Source: Rhodovulum sulfidophilum | GTDB lineage: Bacteria; Pseudomonadota; Alphaproteobacteria; Rhodobacterales; Rhodobacteraceae | DNA: 64,000 nt | Direction: 5' to 3' | Assembly (NCBI GenBank): GCA_003241785.1 | Contig: QFPW01000006.1 | Span: 124,001 to 188,000 of the forward strand | Shown: in pieces, positions 50,076 to 59,552 of the stretch | Layout of the letters: each line of letters starts with the position of its first letter | Position numbering within the stretch: position 1 is the stretch's first letter | Program-made: the position numbers and the translations under genes | The notes under the pieces: generated by a model | What the model was told of the DNA's origin: nothing | The model's input: only the letters and a program-made list of their open reading frames with translations | Database searches by the model: none

Positions 50076-51056
50076 GTGCGGGTGATCGAGATCACGGCGC
50101 CCGGAGGGCCGGAGGCGCTGCGCCTGGCCGAGCGGGAGACGCCGGCGCCGGGCGTGGGGGAGATTCTGATCGCGGTGCACGCCGCGGGCGTGAACCGGCC
50201 CGACGCGCTGCAGCGCGCCGGCGCCTACGCGCCGCCCCCGGGCGCTTCGGACCTGCCGGGGCTCGAATGCGCCGGCCTCGTCGCCGAGGTCGGGCCGGGC
50301 GTCACGCGCTGGAAGGTCGGCGACCCGGTCTGCGCGCTGCTGCCGGGCGGCGGCTACGCCGAATACGTGACGACGCCCGAGGTCCACGCGCTGCCGATCC
50401 CGGGCGATCTCTCGATGGTCGAGGCCGCGGCGCTCTGCGAGACCTTCTTCACGGTCTGGAGCAACGTGTTCGACCGGGGCGGGCTCAGGGCGGGCGAGAG
50501 CTTCCTCGTCCATGGCGGGTCCTCGGGGATCGGCACCACGGCGATCCAGCTCGCCGTGCTGCGCGGCGCGCGGGTCTTCGCCACGGCGGGCAGCCCGGAG
50601 AAATGCGCCGCCTGCCGCGACCTCGGCGCCGAGATCGCGATCAACTACCGCGACGAGGATTTCGTGAAGGTGGTCAAGGAGGCGACCGGCGGCGAGGGGG
50701 TGAACCTGATCCTCGACATGGTCGGGGGCGACTACATCCCGCGCGGCGTGCGCGCGCTCGCCACCGAGGGGCGGATGGTGATGATCGCCTTCCTCGGCGG
50801 CGCCAAGGCCGAGCTCAACTTCGCGCTCGTCATGACCAAGCGGCTGACGCTGACCGGCTCGACGCTCCGGCCGCGCTCGAACGAGGACAAGGCGCGGATC
50901 GCCGCGGCGCTGGAGCGCGAGGTCTGGCCGCATCTCGCCTCGGGCCGGATCGCGCCGGTGATGGACCGGGTCTTCCCGCTCGAGGAGGCGGCCGCCGCCC
51001 ATGCGCGGATGGAGAGTTCCGCCCATGTCGGCAAGATCGTCCTGAGCGTGGTCTGA
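50076..51056 (+). CDS. NAD(P)H-quinone oxidoreductase, PIG3 family
   Basis: This protein has 326 residues. I chose GTG 50076, preceded by GGAGG; an ATG-like upstream frame from 50016 lacks signals. It is a zinc-free medium-chain dehydrogenase/reductase of the TIGR02824 type: A-A-G-V-N-R-P-D-A-L-Q-R, H-G-G-S-S-G-I-G-T-T-A-I-Q-L and S-T-L-R-P-R-S. It reduces quinones with NADPH. Confidence 0.88.
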   Translation: MRVIEITAPGGPEALRLAERETPAPGVGEILIAVHAAGVNRPDALQRAGAYAPPPGASDLPGLECAGLVAEVGPGVTRWKVGDPVCALLPGGGYAEYVTTPEVHALPIPGDLSMVEAAALCETFFTVWSNVFDRGGLRAGESFLVHGGSSGIGTTAIQLAVLRGARVFATAGSPEKCAACRDLGAEIAINYRDEDFVKVVKEATGGEGVNLILDMVGGDYIPRGVRALATEGRMVMIAFLGGAKAELNFALVMTKRLTLTGSTLRPRSNEDKARIAAALEREVWPHLASGRIAPVMDRVFPLEEAAAAHARMESSAHVGKIVLSVV

Positions 51057-51072
51057 CACGGGGGGCGGCGTG

Positions 51073-51152
51073 GGGAAGGCGGACCGAGGTCCGCCCTACG
51101 TTGCCCGCCCCACGTTTCCCACCCCGTAGGGCGGACCTCGGTCCGCCTTCCC
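51073..51152. repeat. Palindromic intergenic repeat, two inverted copies
   Basis: Perfect 28-base arms (51073-51100 and 51125-51152) are separated by 24 bases. The core GTAGGGCGGACCTCGGTCC is itself nearly palindromic and recurs at 53211. It lies between two convergent genes and is a likely member of a chromosomal REP-like family; it may also end transcription. Confidence 0.8.
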
Positions 51153-51160
51153 CGCCCCCC

Positions 51161-51811
51161 TCACGGGATCGGCGGGATCGAGAGCCCCCGGTTCGAGCGG
51201 CAGGCGTCCTCGAGCACGTCGGCCGCGCAGGCGCGCGGGTCGAGGTCGCGGGTCAGGCAGACCCGCACCTCGCGCAGCTTGCCGCCCGAGCAGGCGACGA
51301 TCACGTCGTCGGGACGCAGCGCCGGATTGGCGCTCAGGAACGCCTCCTCGATCCCCGCGGCGGTCATGGTCCCGGTGATCTGGTCCGGCCGCTTCACCGA
51401 GGCGTAGGCGAGCCGCGACAGCGCGAAATATTCGCTCGCCGAAAGGCCCGAGCAGCGGCCATGCTTCTTCCACTGGTACCAGGCGAGGCCGCCCGAGCCC
51501 ATGATGTCGGCCATGTTCGCCGATTGCGCGCGCGGCGGATCGCGCTCGACTGTGTCGCAATACTCGGGCCAGCCGCCCTCGTCGTACTGCGGCCAGAGGC
51601 CGTGCAGCGAGAAGCCGAGATCCTTGTGCGGCGCGCATTGTTCGGGCGCGTCGCCGGCCGCGACCTCGGCCTCGCACCAGGTCGGGCTCCAGGTGAGCGC
51701 CAGCACGTAATAGTCGAAGTCGCCGGCCGCCGGCTCCGCCCGGACGGCGGGGGCGAGCGGCATGCTCGCCGTGAGGGCGAGCAGGGCGGCGGTGGAATGC
51801 CTCTTTATCAT
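51161..51811 (-). CDS. Secreted ribonuclease T2
   Basis: This protein has 216 residues. Signal peptide about 1-25. Catalytic box I is S-L-H-G-L-W-P-Q (68-75); box II is W-Y-Q-W-K-K-H-G-R-C (111-120), which has K-K-H-G-R-C where E-W-x-K-H-G-T-C is typical. Six or more Cys should form disulfides. A non-specific endoribonuclease of the periplasm or outside. Confidence 0.9.
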   Translation of the reverse strand: MIKRHSTAALLALTASMPLAPAVRAEPAAGDFDYYVLALTWSPTWCEAEVAAGDAPEQCAPHKDLGFSLHGLWPQYDEGGWPEYCDTVERDPPRAQSANMADIMGSGGLAWYQWKKHGRCSGLSASEYFALSRLAYASVKRPDQITGTMTAAGIEEAFLSANPALRPDDVIVACSGGKLREVRVCLTRDLDPRACAADVLEDACRSNRGLSIPPIP

Positions 51812-51929
51812 CCGCGCGACAGCGCCTATATAGCGGGTCGTATTCCCCACGAAGACCGTTTCTTGTGCCTTGGCACACCCGAGTTTTCGGCTCGGGGCAG
51901 GTATTGTTCGACAGGAGGAGAATCGGCTC

Positions 51930-52676
51930 ATGGCGCTTCCATTGATGCAACGCGCGACCGCCGTCTGGCTGGTGGAGAACACCACGCTCACCTTCCGGCA
52001 GATCGCCGAATTCTGTGGTCTTCACGAGCTCGAGGTCAACGGCATCGCCGACGGCGAAGTGGCGCAGGGGATCAAGGGGTTCGACCCGGTCGCCAACCGG
52101 CAGCTGACCGCCGAGGAGATCGCCCGCTGCGAGAAGGATCCGCGCGCGACGCTGCGCCTGTGGCGCAACCCGGCCGCCGACGGCGAGCAGAAGCGCAAGG
52201 GCCCGCGCTACACCCCGCTCTCGAAGCGGCAGGACCGGCCGGCGGCGATCGCCTGGCTCGTCAAGTTCCACCCCGAGCTTTCGGACGGGCAGATCGCCAA
52301 GCTGGTCGGCACGACCAAGCCGACGATCGAATCGATCCGCGAGCGCACGCACTGGAACATCGCGAACATCGCGCCGGTCGATCCGGTGGCGCTCGGCATG
52401 TGCAAGCAGTCCGAGCTCGACATCGCCGTGGCGAAGGCCGTCGCGAAGCAGGGCAAGGACGGCGTCATGACCGACGCCGAGCGGATGAAGCTGGTCTCGA
52501 CGCAGGAATCGCTCAGCCAGGAGCCGGAGCCGCGGGTGCCCTCGAACATCTCGGGGCTCGAGAATTTCAAGATCGGCGGCTCGGGCCGCGACGAGCGCTC
52601 CAAGGAAGAGGCGAAGGCGGATGCCGAGAGCCTGTTCGCCAACCTCGCTCCGGCCGAGGACGACGAGGAGGAGTGA
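51930..52676 (+). CDS. trcR: Cell cycle transcriptional regulator TrcR (DUF1013)
   Basis: This protein has 248 residues; ATG 51930 follows AGGAGG. It starts A-L-P-L-M-x-x-A-T-A-V-W-L-V-E-N-T-T-L-T-F and has the second helix-turn-helix H-P-E-L-S-D-G-Q-I-A-K-L-V-G-T-T-K-P-T-I, both typical of TrcR, a GcrA-like factor of Alphaproteobacteria. The end is acidic. Confidence 0.9.
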   Translation: MALPLMQRATAVWLVENTTLTFRQIAEFCGLHELEVNGIADGEVAQGIKGFDPVANRQLTAEEIARCEKDPRATLRLWRNPAADGEQKRKGPRYTPLSKRQDRPAAIAWLVKFHPELSDGQIAKLVGTTKPTIESIRERTHWNIANIAPVDPVALGMCKQSELDIAVAKAVAKQGKDGVMTDAERMKLVSTQESLSQEPEPRVPSNISGLENFKIGGSGRDERSKEEAKADAESLFANLAPAEDDEEE

Positions 52677-52715
52677 GGCCGGCGCGGCGAAGGCCGCCGC
52701 CGTCTTCCGATCGAC

Positions 52716-52746
52716 AAGAAGCCCCGCGCCCGGCGCGGGGCTTCTT
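52716..52746 (+). terminator. Terminator after trcR
   Basis: A 12-bp stem (AGAAGCCCCGCG with CGCGGGGCTTCT) and 5-base loop; the last bases of the 3' arm supply a short T-rich run. Located 40 bases after the stop. Confidence 0.78.
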
Positions 52747-52860
52747 CATGTCCGGCGCCTGGCCGGCGGGCTTGCGGCGCGGCGCGTCCGGGGCGATGGT
52801 CGCCCGGCGCGCGCCGAGCGATCAGCCAGGCCGATGACGCGCGACTATCAGGAGACACGC

Positions 52861-53169
52861 ATGTTCGTGGCAATGAACAGGTTCCGCATCGTCCCGGGCT
52901 CGGAGGCGGCCTTCGAGGAGGCTTGGCGGAACCGCGACAGCCGGCTTCACGAGGTGGACGGCTTCCAGAGCTTCCGGCTGCTCAGGGGGCCGAGCACCGA
53001 GGAGCACACGCTCTACGTCTCGCATAGCTTCTGGCGTGACCGGGACGCCTTCGAGGCCTGGACGCGCTCTGAGCAGTTCCGCCACGCCCATGCCGGCGCC
53101 GGCGAGCGCAAGCCGCTCTATGTCGGCGGCCCGCAGTTCGAGGGTTTCGAGACGGTCCTCGAATCGTAG
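52861..53169 (+). CDS. Antibiotic biosynthesis monooxygenase-type protein
   Basis: This protein has 102 residues; ATG 52861 follows AGGAG. The ABM fold is visible: F-V-A-M-N-R-F-R-I-V-P-G-S-E-A-A-F-E-E-A-W, then F-Q-S-F-R-L-L-R-G and S-H-S-F-W-R-D-R-D-A-F-E-A-W. It is similar in size to IsdG/HmoA-type heme-degrading enzymes; activity not certain. Confidence 0.82.
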   Translation: MFVAMNRFRIVPGSEAAFEEAWRNRDSRLHEVDGFQSFRLLRGPSTEEHTLYVSHSFWRDRDAFEAWTRSEQFRHAHAGAGERKPLYVGGPQFEGFETVLES

Positions 53170-53232
53170 GGCGGACCGGCGGCTCCGCCATCTCCCGTCC
53201 GAACGGAGGCGTAGGGCGGACCTCGGTCCGCC
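53166..53232. repeat. Further copies of the palindromic intergenic repeat
   Basis: One full copy (GTAGGGCGGACCTCGGTCCG..., 53211-53232) and one degenerate copy starting at 53166 lie between two convergent genes, the same context as at 51.07 kb. Confidence 0.7.
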
Positions 53233-53235
53233 GCC

Positions 53236-54423
53236 TCAGCCGGTCAGGCGGCGCAGCGTCGTGCGCGACAGGACGAAGGCGATCGTGGCGCAGGCCCCGA
53301 TCGTCGCCACCATCGGCAGCGCGGTCCCGTCGAAGAAGGCGCTGACGATCGCGATCGCGAGCGCGCCCAGCATCATCTGCAGCGTGCCGCCGAGCGCCGA
53401 GGCGATGCCGGCGATCTCGCCATGCTCCTCCAGGGCGAGGATCATCGCCGTCGGGATCACGAGGCCAAGGAAGGCGAAGCTCACGAAGAGCAGCGCCGCG
53501 AGCACCGGCAGGCTGTCGACGCCGGCCAGCGTCACCGCGAGCAGGGTCAGCATCCCGGCCGCGTAGCCCGCCACCGCCGCCTTGACCACGCGCGCCGGGC
53601 CGTACCGCATGCCGAGCCGGGCGGCGAATTGCGAGGCGGCGAAGAAGCCGATGGCGTTGCCCGAGAAGGCGAGGCTGTACTGCGTCGGCGTCAGGCCGAA
53701 ATGGTCGATGTAGAGGAAGGAGGAGGCGGCGAGGAAGGCGAAGAAGCTCGACATGCCGAGGCCGCCGATGAAGGTCAGCCCGACGAAGACCGGATCGCGC
53801 ATCAGCGTGGCGAAGCCCGCCCGCAGCGCGGCGAAGCTGAGCGCCACCCGCTTTTCCGGCGGATGCGTCTCCTTCAGCACCCGGAGCACGAGATAGAGGC
53901 TGACGAGCCCGGCGCCGAGGATGCCGAAGAAGACCGCGCGCCAGCCGAAGGCGAGGATCAGCAGGCTGCCGATCAGCGGCGCCAGCATCGGGCCGATGCT
54001 GATCACCAGCATGACGAGCGCCATCATCCGCGTCGCCTCGATCCCGGTGTAGCGGTCGCGGATGATCGCGCGCGGGATCACCATCACCGCCGAGGCGCCG
54101 ATGCCCTGGAAGAGCCGGCCGAGGATCAGCCATTCGATGGTCGGCGCCACCGCGCAGGCGAGCGAGGCGACCGCGAAGAGCGACACGCCGAAGACGAGCG
54201 GCGGCCGCCGGCCCAGCATGTCGGAGATCGGGCCATAGGCGAGCTGGCAGAGGCCGAAGGCGAGGAAGAACACCATCAGCGTCATCTGGGTCGCGGCGAT
54301 GGTGGTGCCGAGGTCCTCGGCGATGGTCGGCATCGCCGGCAGGTACATGTCGATCGCGAAGGGCCCGACCGCGCCGAGCAGGCCGAGGATGATCGCGTTC
54401 TTGGTGAAATCGGAGAGCTTCAT
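53236..54423 (-). CDS. MFS multidrug efflux transporter, Bcr/CflA family
   Basis: This protein has 395 residues with 12 predicted membrane helices. Markers are D-M-Y-L-P-A-M-P in helix 1, G-P-I-S-D-M-L-G-R-R-P in loop 2-3 and L-G-R-L-F-Q-G-I-G-A-S in helix 4, typical of Bcr/CflA proton-drug antiporters. Start ATG 54423. Confidence 0.9.
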   Translation of the reverse strand: MKLSDFTKNAIILGLLGAVGPFAIDMYLPAMPTIAEDLGTTIAATQMTLMVFFLAFGLCQLAYGPISDMLGRRPPLVFGVSLFAVASLACAVAPTIEWLILGRLFQGIGASAVMVIPRAIIRDRYTGIEATRMMALVMLVISIGPMLAPLIGSLLILAFGWRAVFFGILGAGLVSLYLVLRVLKETHPPEKRVALSFAALRAGFATLMRDPVFVGLTFIGGLGMSSFFAFLAASSFLYIDHFGLTPTQYSLAFSGNAIGFFAASQFAARLGMRYGPARVVKAAVAGYAAGMLTLLAVTLAGVDSLPVLAALLFVSFAFLGLVIPTAMILALEEHGEIAGIASALGGTLQMMLGALAIAIVSAFFDGTALPMVATIGACATIAFVLSRTTLRRLTG

Positions 54424-54473
54424 CGGCGGGTCCGTTCGGGAACGAAGGCGGGGAGGCGCCGGGGCGCGCGGGG

Positions 54474-54833
54474 TCAGTCGGGGGCGGGCGCGACGCCGTC
54501 CTCGCGCGCGGCGAGAAGCCGGGCGCGGGTCTCGGGATCGAGGACCGGTCCCGCGAGGCCCGAGGCCTCGGCGCGCAGCGCGGCGGCCTGGGCGGCGAGG
54601 CTCTCGCGGTCGGCCCCGAGCGCCTCGGCGGAGGCGAGGGAGGCTTCGCCGACGCGCTTGAACCGCGCGGTCTCGCCGAGCTTGGGCGCGGGCCGCGCCG
54701 CCGCCGCCTCGGTGATCGGATAGCGCGCCTCGGGCGGCGCCTCGCAGCCGGCGAGCGCCAGAGCCGCGAGCCCGAGGGCGAGGCCGGCGCGCGCGCGCCG
54801 CGACCGGCCGGGAAGGGCGCTCAAGTGTCGCAT
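54474..54833 (-). CDS. Small lipoprotein of unknown function
   Basis: This protein has 119 residues. Signal peptide with A-L-A-G-C lipobox (Cys30). Mature part Ala/Glu-rich and helical. It is upstream of the MFS gene on the same strand, 50 bases apart, perhaps cotranscribed. Divergent from the PHA synthase gene. Confidence 0.7.
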   Translation of the reverse strand: MRHLSALPGRSRRARAGLALGLAALALAGCEAPPEARYPITEAAAARPAPKLGETARFKRVGEASLASAEALGADRESLAAQAAALRAEASGLAGPVLDPETRARLLAAREDGVAPAPD

Positions 54834-54944
54834 ATCTGTTCAGTGTTCCGGAATTTCGTTGGTGGCGCGCCCGTCGGCGAGCCATTACTATCGGCACCAA
54901 AGTCGGGCGGCAAGCTCGGCGCGCCGAGCCTCGGAGGGGATGCC

Positions 54945-56765
54945 ATGGCGACGTCGGATACCAAGGACGAGCAGACGCTGGCCGAGCAGGGCCACCATCT
55001 CGCCCATAACATGGCGGAGGTCTTCGATATCTCGAGCCAGATCTGGCAGCGATTCCTCGCCGCCCAGATGCAGGAGGGCGGGCAGCCGAAGCATCCGGAT
55101 CCGCTCAACACCTGGCCGACCTTCGCCGAGCTTTACCGCCAGATGTGGGACAACCCGAAGCAGGTCGCGGACAAGACGATCGAATACTGGGCGGCGCAGA
55201 ACGCGCTGTGGCAGAATTCGATGCTGAAATGGCTCGGCGCGAAAGACGTGCCGGACGAGCTGAACCTGCCGCACATGGCCAAGCCCGACAAGCGCTTCGC
55301 CCACAAGGAGTGGAGCGAGAACGCGGTCTTCGACTATCTCAAGCAGTCCTACCTGCTCGCCTCCGGCTTCATCCAGAACACGGTCGGCACGGTCGGCGAG
55401 ATGGATCCGAAGGAGCGCAAGAAGGCCGCGTTCTACACCCGCCAGTTCGCCGAGGCGATGAACCCGGCGAATTTCTTCGCGCTGAACCCGGAGGTGCTCG
55501 AGGCCACCGTCTCGCAGAAGGGCGACAATCTCGTCCGCGGCCTCAAGATGATGCTCGAGGATCTCGAGCGCGGGAAGGGCAAGCTCATCATCCGCCAGAC
55601 CGACATGGACGCCTTCGAGGTCGGGCGCAACACCGCCGTCTCCGAGGGCGCGGTGGTCTGGGAGAACAACATCCTGCAACTGATCCAGTACGCGGCGACC
55701 ACCGAGACGGTGCATGCGAAGCCGCTGCTGATCGTGCCGCCCTGGATCAACAAGTACTACGTCCTCGACCTCAACCCGAAGAAGAGCCTGGTGCGCTGGC
55801 TGACCGGCCAGGGCTACACCGTCTTCATGGTCTCCTGGGTCAACCCGGACGAGCGCCAGGCGGGCGAGACCTGGGACAGCTACATGTTCGAGGGCATGGG
55901 CGGGGCGATCGACGCGGTGCTGCGCGAGACCGGGCAGGACAGCCTCAACCTCGCCTCCTACTGCATCGGCGGCACGCTCGCGGGGACGATGCTCGCCTAT
56001 ATGGGCAAGACCGGCGACACGCGCGTCGCCTCCACCACCTTCTTCACCGCCCAGCTCGACTTCGAGGACGCGGGCGAACTGCAGATCCTGGTCGACGAGC
56101 AGACGATCGGCGTGATCGACGAGGACATGGAGAAGGGCTACATGCCCGCCGACCGGATGGCGACGGCCTTCAACATGCTGCGCGCCAACGACCTGATCTG
56201 GGGCTATGTGGTCTCGAACTACATGCTCGGCAAGGAGCCGTTCCCGTTCGACCTCCTGTACTGGAACGCGGATTCGACCGCGATGCCGGCGCGCGTCCAC
56301 GGCTTCTACCTGCAGCAGTTCTACATCCGCAACGCCTTCGCCAAGGGCGCCTTCAGCGTGCGCGGCGTGCCGGTGACGCTCGCCGACATCAAGGGGCCGG
56401 TCTACCACGTCGCGACCCGCGAGGATCACATCGCGCCCGCGGCTTCGGTCTATCGCGGCGCCAAGCAGATGACCGGCGCCGACCTGCGCTTCGTCCTCTC
56501 GGGCTCGGGCCATATCGCGGGCGTCGTGAACCCGCCGGCGCTCGGCAAGTACCAGTTCTGGACCAATCCCGACATGTCCGGCGCCGAGCTCGACGACTGG
56601 CTCAAGGGGGCTAGGGAGACCCCGGGCAGCTGGTGGGTCGACTGGGACGCCTGGCTCGCCGAGCGGTCGGGCGGGCAGGTGCCGGCGCGGGTGCCGGGGG
56701 CGGGGATCGGCGTGATCGAACCCGCGCCGGGCAGCTACGTGAAGCACCGCTTCGACGCGGCCTGA
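54945..56765 (+). CDS. phaC: Class I poly(3-hydroxyalkanoate) synthase
   Basis: This protein has 606 residues; ATG 54945 follows GGAGGGG. It belongs to the alpha/beta-hydrolase PHA synthases: P-P-W-I-N-K-Y-Y-V-L-D-L near 265-276, catalytic Cys340 in A-S-Y-C-I-G-G-T (Ser-Tyr instead of the common Gly-Tyr before Cys), an Asp in the N-A-D-S-T region and G-S-G-H-I-A-G-V-V-N-P-P with the catalytic His. It polymerises 3-hydroxyacyl-CoA on granules. Confidence 0.95.
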   Translation: MATSDTKDEQTLAEQGHHLAHNMAEVFDISSQIWQRFLAAQMQEGGQPKHPDPLNTWPTFAELYRQMWDNPKQVADKTIEYWAAQNALWQNSMLKWLGAKDVPDELNLPHMAKPDKRFAHKEWSENAVFDYLKQSYLLASGFIQNTVGTVGEMDPKERKKAAFYTRQFAEAMNPANFFALNPEVLEATVSQKGDNLVRGLKMMLEDLERGKGKLIIRQTDMDAFEVGRNTAVSEGAVVWENNILQLIQYAATTETVHAKPLLIVPPWINKYYVLDLNPKKSLVRWLTGQGYTVFMVSWVNPDERQAGETWDSYMFEGMGGAIDAVLRETGQDSLNLASYCIGGTLAGTMLAYMGKTGDTRVASTTFFTAQLDFEDAGELQILVDEQTIGVIDEDMEKGYMPADRMATAFNMLRANDLIWGYVVSNYMLGKEPFPFDLLYWNADSTAMPARVHGFYLQQFYIRNAFAKGAFSVRGVPVTLADIKGPVYHVATREDHIAPAASVYRGAKQMTGADLRFVLSGSGHIAGVVNPPALGKYQFWTNPDMSGAELDDWLKGARETPGSWWVDWDAWLAERSGGQVPARVPGAGIGVIEPAPGSYVKHRFDAA

Positions 56766-56801
56766 TCGCCCGCGCCCGTCGTTCGCGCCGGCCGGTCGCG
56801 G

Positions 56802-58178
56802 TCAGCCGTCCGACCGGCAGACGCTCGCGATCGCGGCCGGCGGCGGCCCCGGGACCTTCGCGGCGGCGGCGAGCGCGGAATAGGCGCCGCCCATCCGGTC
56901 CTGACCCGCGTCGCGGCCGGCGCGCGCCCGGATCACCGGGCTCGGCTCGCCGGTCGTCGCCGCGAGATTGTCGTCGACCGCCGTGTAGAGCGCCGGGTCT
57001 ATCGCATTGACGAGATACATGAGCCGCGGCGCGCCGCCCACCGTCCCGGTCCGGAGCTGTTCGACCGGCTTGCCGTTCTTCGCGTAGCGCGCCACCTGGG
57101 CCGAGACCAGCTTCGGGTCGGAGCGCGCCTCGAATACCCGGCTCATCAGCATCGTCAGGCGCTCGGTCTGCGCGCCGCTCGCGAGAAAGCCGCAGCCCTC
57201 GGATTCGGAGAGCAGTGCGATGCCGAGGATCGGCTGCGCGGCATAGGTCTGGTAGTGCAGCGCCCGCGGGCCGCGCTCCATCTCGAGCGGCAGATAGCCG
57301 TCGTTGGCCGGGTTCTTCTGGTTCATCGTCACCTGGGCGAGCGCCGAGTCGAACACCGCCCGGCTCTGCGCCATCAGTTCGGCGTCGGCGTTGAGGAAGG
57401 CCGTCGGCAGGATCGCGAAGGCGCGCCAGTACTGGATGTTGTCCTCGTTCTTCGCCGCCCGGTCGCGGTCGATCATCGCCGAGACCGGTCCGGCGAGCTT
57501 CTGGAACCAGGCGCGAATCACGTCGTCCGCCGTCCCGTCCGCCGCGCGCACCGCCTTCGCCGCCGCGCGCACCTCGGGATGAATGTAATAGGCGGCCGAG
57601 AGCCCGCCGAACGTCCATCCGATCATGGCCTGGCTCTGGTTCTCGTTGCCCTGGTCGCCGATCTCGGTGATCGCGTCGGCCTTGGCCCAGGCGTAGAGCA
57701 TGTTCGCCGCGCAGCTCGCCGCCGCCGGCGATTTCCGCGCGGCGTCGGTCTCGGCGACCACGTCGGCCAGATAGGTATCGAGGAAGCGGGTGCCGAATTC
57801 CTTCTGCCGCAGCGTCGAGCAGTCGATGACCCGGTTCGAGCCCTGCTTGTAGACGCGGAAGGACTGCAGCGTCTTCTGCGGCGGGATCATGCCCTTGTCG
57901 CAGCCCGGCACGGTGATCCGGAACTGGTCGATCCAGGCGTCGTAATCCTGCTTCTCCCCGGTCAGGAAGCAGTCGGCGCGCGTGTCGGTGAAGCGCTTGA
58001 CGGATTTCGGCATCGCCGCGTCGGGCGCCGTCTGCGCGGCCACGCCGGTCGCGGTGAGCAGGATGGCGAGCACGAGGCCGCCGGCCCGCGCGGCGGAGCG
58101 GCCGCTCGGGCCGGTTCGCCCGGCGCGGCGGCGGGCGCGCGTGATTTCGAATCCGAACAAGGTCAGCCTCTCGATCAA
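56802..58178 (-). CDS. Alginate lyase-family secreted protein
   Basis: This protein has 458 residues with an N-terminal signal (cleavage near 48). The alpha-helical body matches the AlgL-type alginate lyase family (PF05426): C-F-L-T-G-E-K-Q-D-Y-D, and N-I-Q-Y-W-R-A-F-A-I at the place where AlgL has N-N-H-x-Y-W. The catalytic His of that block seems missing, so activity on mannuronate is doubtful. Others of this family act in polysaccharide export. Confidence 0.72.
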   Translation of the reverse strand: MIERLTLFGFEITRARRRAGRTGPSGRSAARAGGLVLAILLTATGVAAQTAPDAAMPKSVKRFTDTRADCFLTGEKQDYDAWIDQFRITVPGCDKGMIPPQKTLQSFRVYKQGSNRVIDCSTLRQKEFGTRFLDTYLADVVAETDAARKSPAAASCAANMLYAWAKADAITEIGDQGNENQSQAMIGWTFGGLSAAYYIHPEVRAAAKAVRAADGTADDVIRAWFQKLAGPVSAMIDRDRAAKNEDNIQYWRAFAILPTAFLNADAELMAQSRAVFDSALAQVTMNQKNPANDGYLPLEMERGPRALHYQTYAAQPILGIALLSESEGCGFLASGAQTERLTMLMSRVFEARSDPKLVSAQVARYAKNGKPVEQLRTGTVGGAPRLMYLVNAIDPALYTAVDDNLAATTGEPSPVIRARAGRDAGQDRMGGAYSALAAAAKVPGPPPAAIASVCRSDG

Positions 58179-58256
58179 ACGCGCGCGAAGGTGGTCCCAC
58201 GCGCGCGTTCATTCTGCGAGGCGGGCCCGGGAGTGTCTACCCCCGAAGCCGTGAGA

Positions 58257-59552
58257 TCACAGGCCCGGGTAGAGCGGGAACCGGTCGCAGAGCGCCTGGA
58301 CGCGGGTCCGGACGCCGGCCTCGACCTCGGTGTTGCCGTCGGCGCCGTTCTTCGCGAGCCCGTCCACGACCTCGACGATCAGCTCGCCGATCTCGCGGAA
58401 CTCGGCCTCGCCGAAGCCGCGGGTCGTGCCCGCCGGGGTGCCGAGACGCACGCCCGAGGTCACGGTCGGCGGCTGCGGGTCGAACGGGATGCCATTCTTG
58501 TTGCAGGTGATATGCGCGCGGCCGAGCGCCGCCTCCGCGTCCTTGCCGGTCACGCCCTTCGGGCGCAGGTCGACCAGCATCAGATGCGTGTCGGTGCCGC
58601 CGGTGACGATGTCGATCCCGCCCTTCATCAGCGTCTCGGCGAGGACCTTGGCATTCGCGACCACATGCGCCGCGTAATCGGCGAATTCGGGCCGCAGCGC
58701 CTCGCCGAAGGCGACAGCCTTGCCGGCGATCACATGCATGAGCGGGCCGCCCTGCAGGCCGGGGAAGATCGCCGAGTTGATCTTCTTCGCGATCGCCTCG
58801 TCGTTGGTGAGGATCATGCCGCCGCGCGGGCCGCGCAGCGTCTTGTGCGTCGTCGTGGTCACGACATGCGCGTGCTCGAGCGGGTTCGGATGCTGGCCAC
58901 CGGCGACGAGCCCGGCGAAATGCGCCATGTCGACCATCAGATAGGCGCCGATCTCGTCGGCCATCTTGCGGAAGCGGGCGAAGTCGATCTGGCGCGGGAT
59001 GGCCGAGCCGCCGGCGATGATCAGCTTCGGCTTGTGCTCGCGGGCGAGCTCTTCCATCTGGTCGTAGTCGAGCTGGCTGTCCTGCTGGCGCACGCCGTAA
59101 TGCACCGCCTTGAACCACTTGCCCGACATGTTGGGCCTGGCGCCATGCGTGAGGTGGCCGCCGGCCGAGAGATCCATCGCGAGGAAGGTGTCGCCGGGCT
59201 GGAGCAGGGCGAGGAACACCGACTGGTTCGCCTGGCTGCCCGAATTGGCCTGCACATTGGCGTAGCCCGCGCCGAAGAGCTGCTTGGCGCGGTCGATCGC
59301 GAGCTGCTCGGCGATATCGACGTACTGGCAGCCGCCATAGTAGCGGCGGCCCGGATAGCCCTCGGCGTATTTGTTGGTCATCACCGAGCCCTGCGCCTGC
59401 AGGACGGCGAGGCTGACGATGTTCTCGGAGGCGATGAGCTCGATCTCGTCGCGCTGCCGGGTCAGCTCCTGGCTGATCGCGCCCGCGAGCTCCGGATCCC
59501 GCGAGCCGAGGTTCTCGGTGAAAAAGCCGCTGTCGGTCTGGATGTCTTTCAC
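58257..59552 (-). CDS. glyA: Serine hydroxymethyltransferase
   Basis: This protein has 431 residues; GTG 59552 is preceded by GGAGG, better than upstream codons. Clear SHMT: E-L-I-A-S-E-N, Y-A-E-G-Y-P-G-R-R-Y-Y-G-G, D-M-A-H-F-A-G-L-V and the PLP lysine in T-T-T-T-H-K-T-L-R-G-P-R-G-G. It interconverts serine and glycine with tetrahydrofolate. Confidence 0.97.
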   Translation of the reverse strand: MKDIQTDSGFFTENLGSRDPELAGAISQELTRQRDEIELIASENIVSLAVLQAQGSVMTNKYAEGYPGRRYYGGCQYVDIAEQLAIDRAKQLFGAGYANVQANSGSQANQSVFLALLQPGDTFLAMDLSAGGHLTHGARPNMSGKWFKAVHYGVRQQDSQLDYDQMEELAREHKPKLIIAGGSAIPRQIDFARFRKMADEIGAYLMVDMAHFAGLVAGGQHPNPLEHAHVVTTTTHKTLRGPRGGMILTNDEAIAKKINSAIFPGLQGGPLMHVIAGKAVAFGEALRPEFADYAAHVVANAKVLAETLMKGGIDIVTGGTDTHLMLVDLRPKGVTGKDAEAALGRAHITCNKNGIPFDPQPPTVTSGVRLGTPAGTTRGFGEAEFREIGELIVEVVDGLAKNGADGNTEVEAGVRTRVQALCDRFPLYPGL

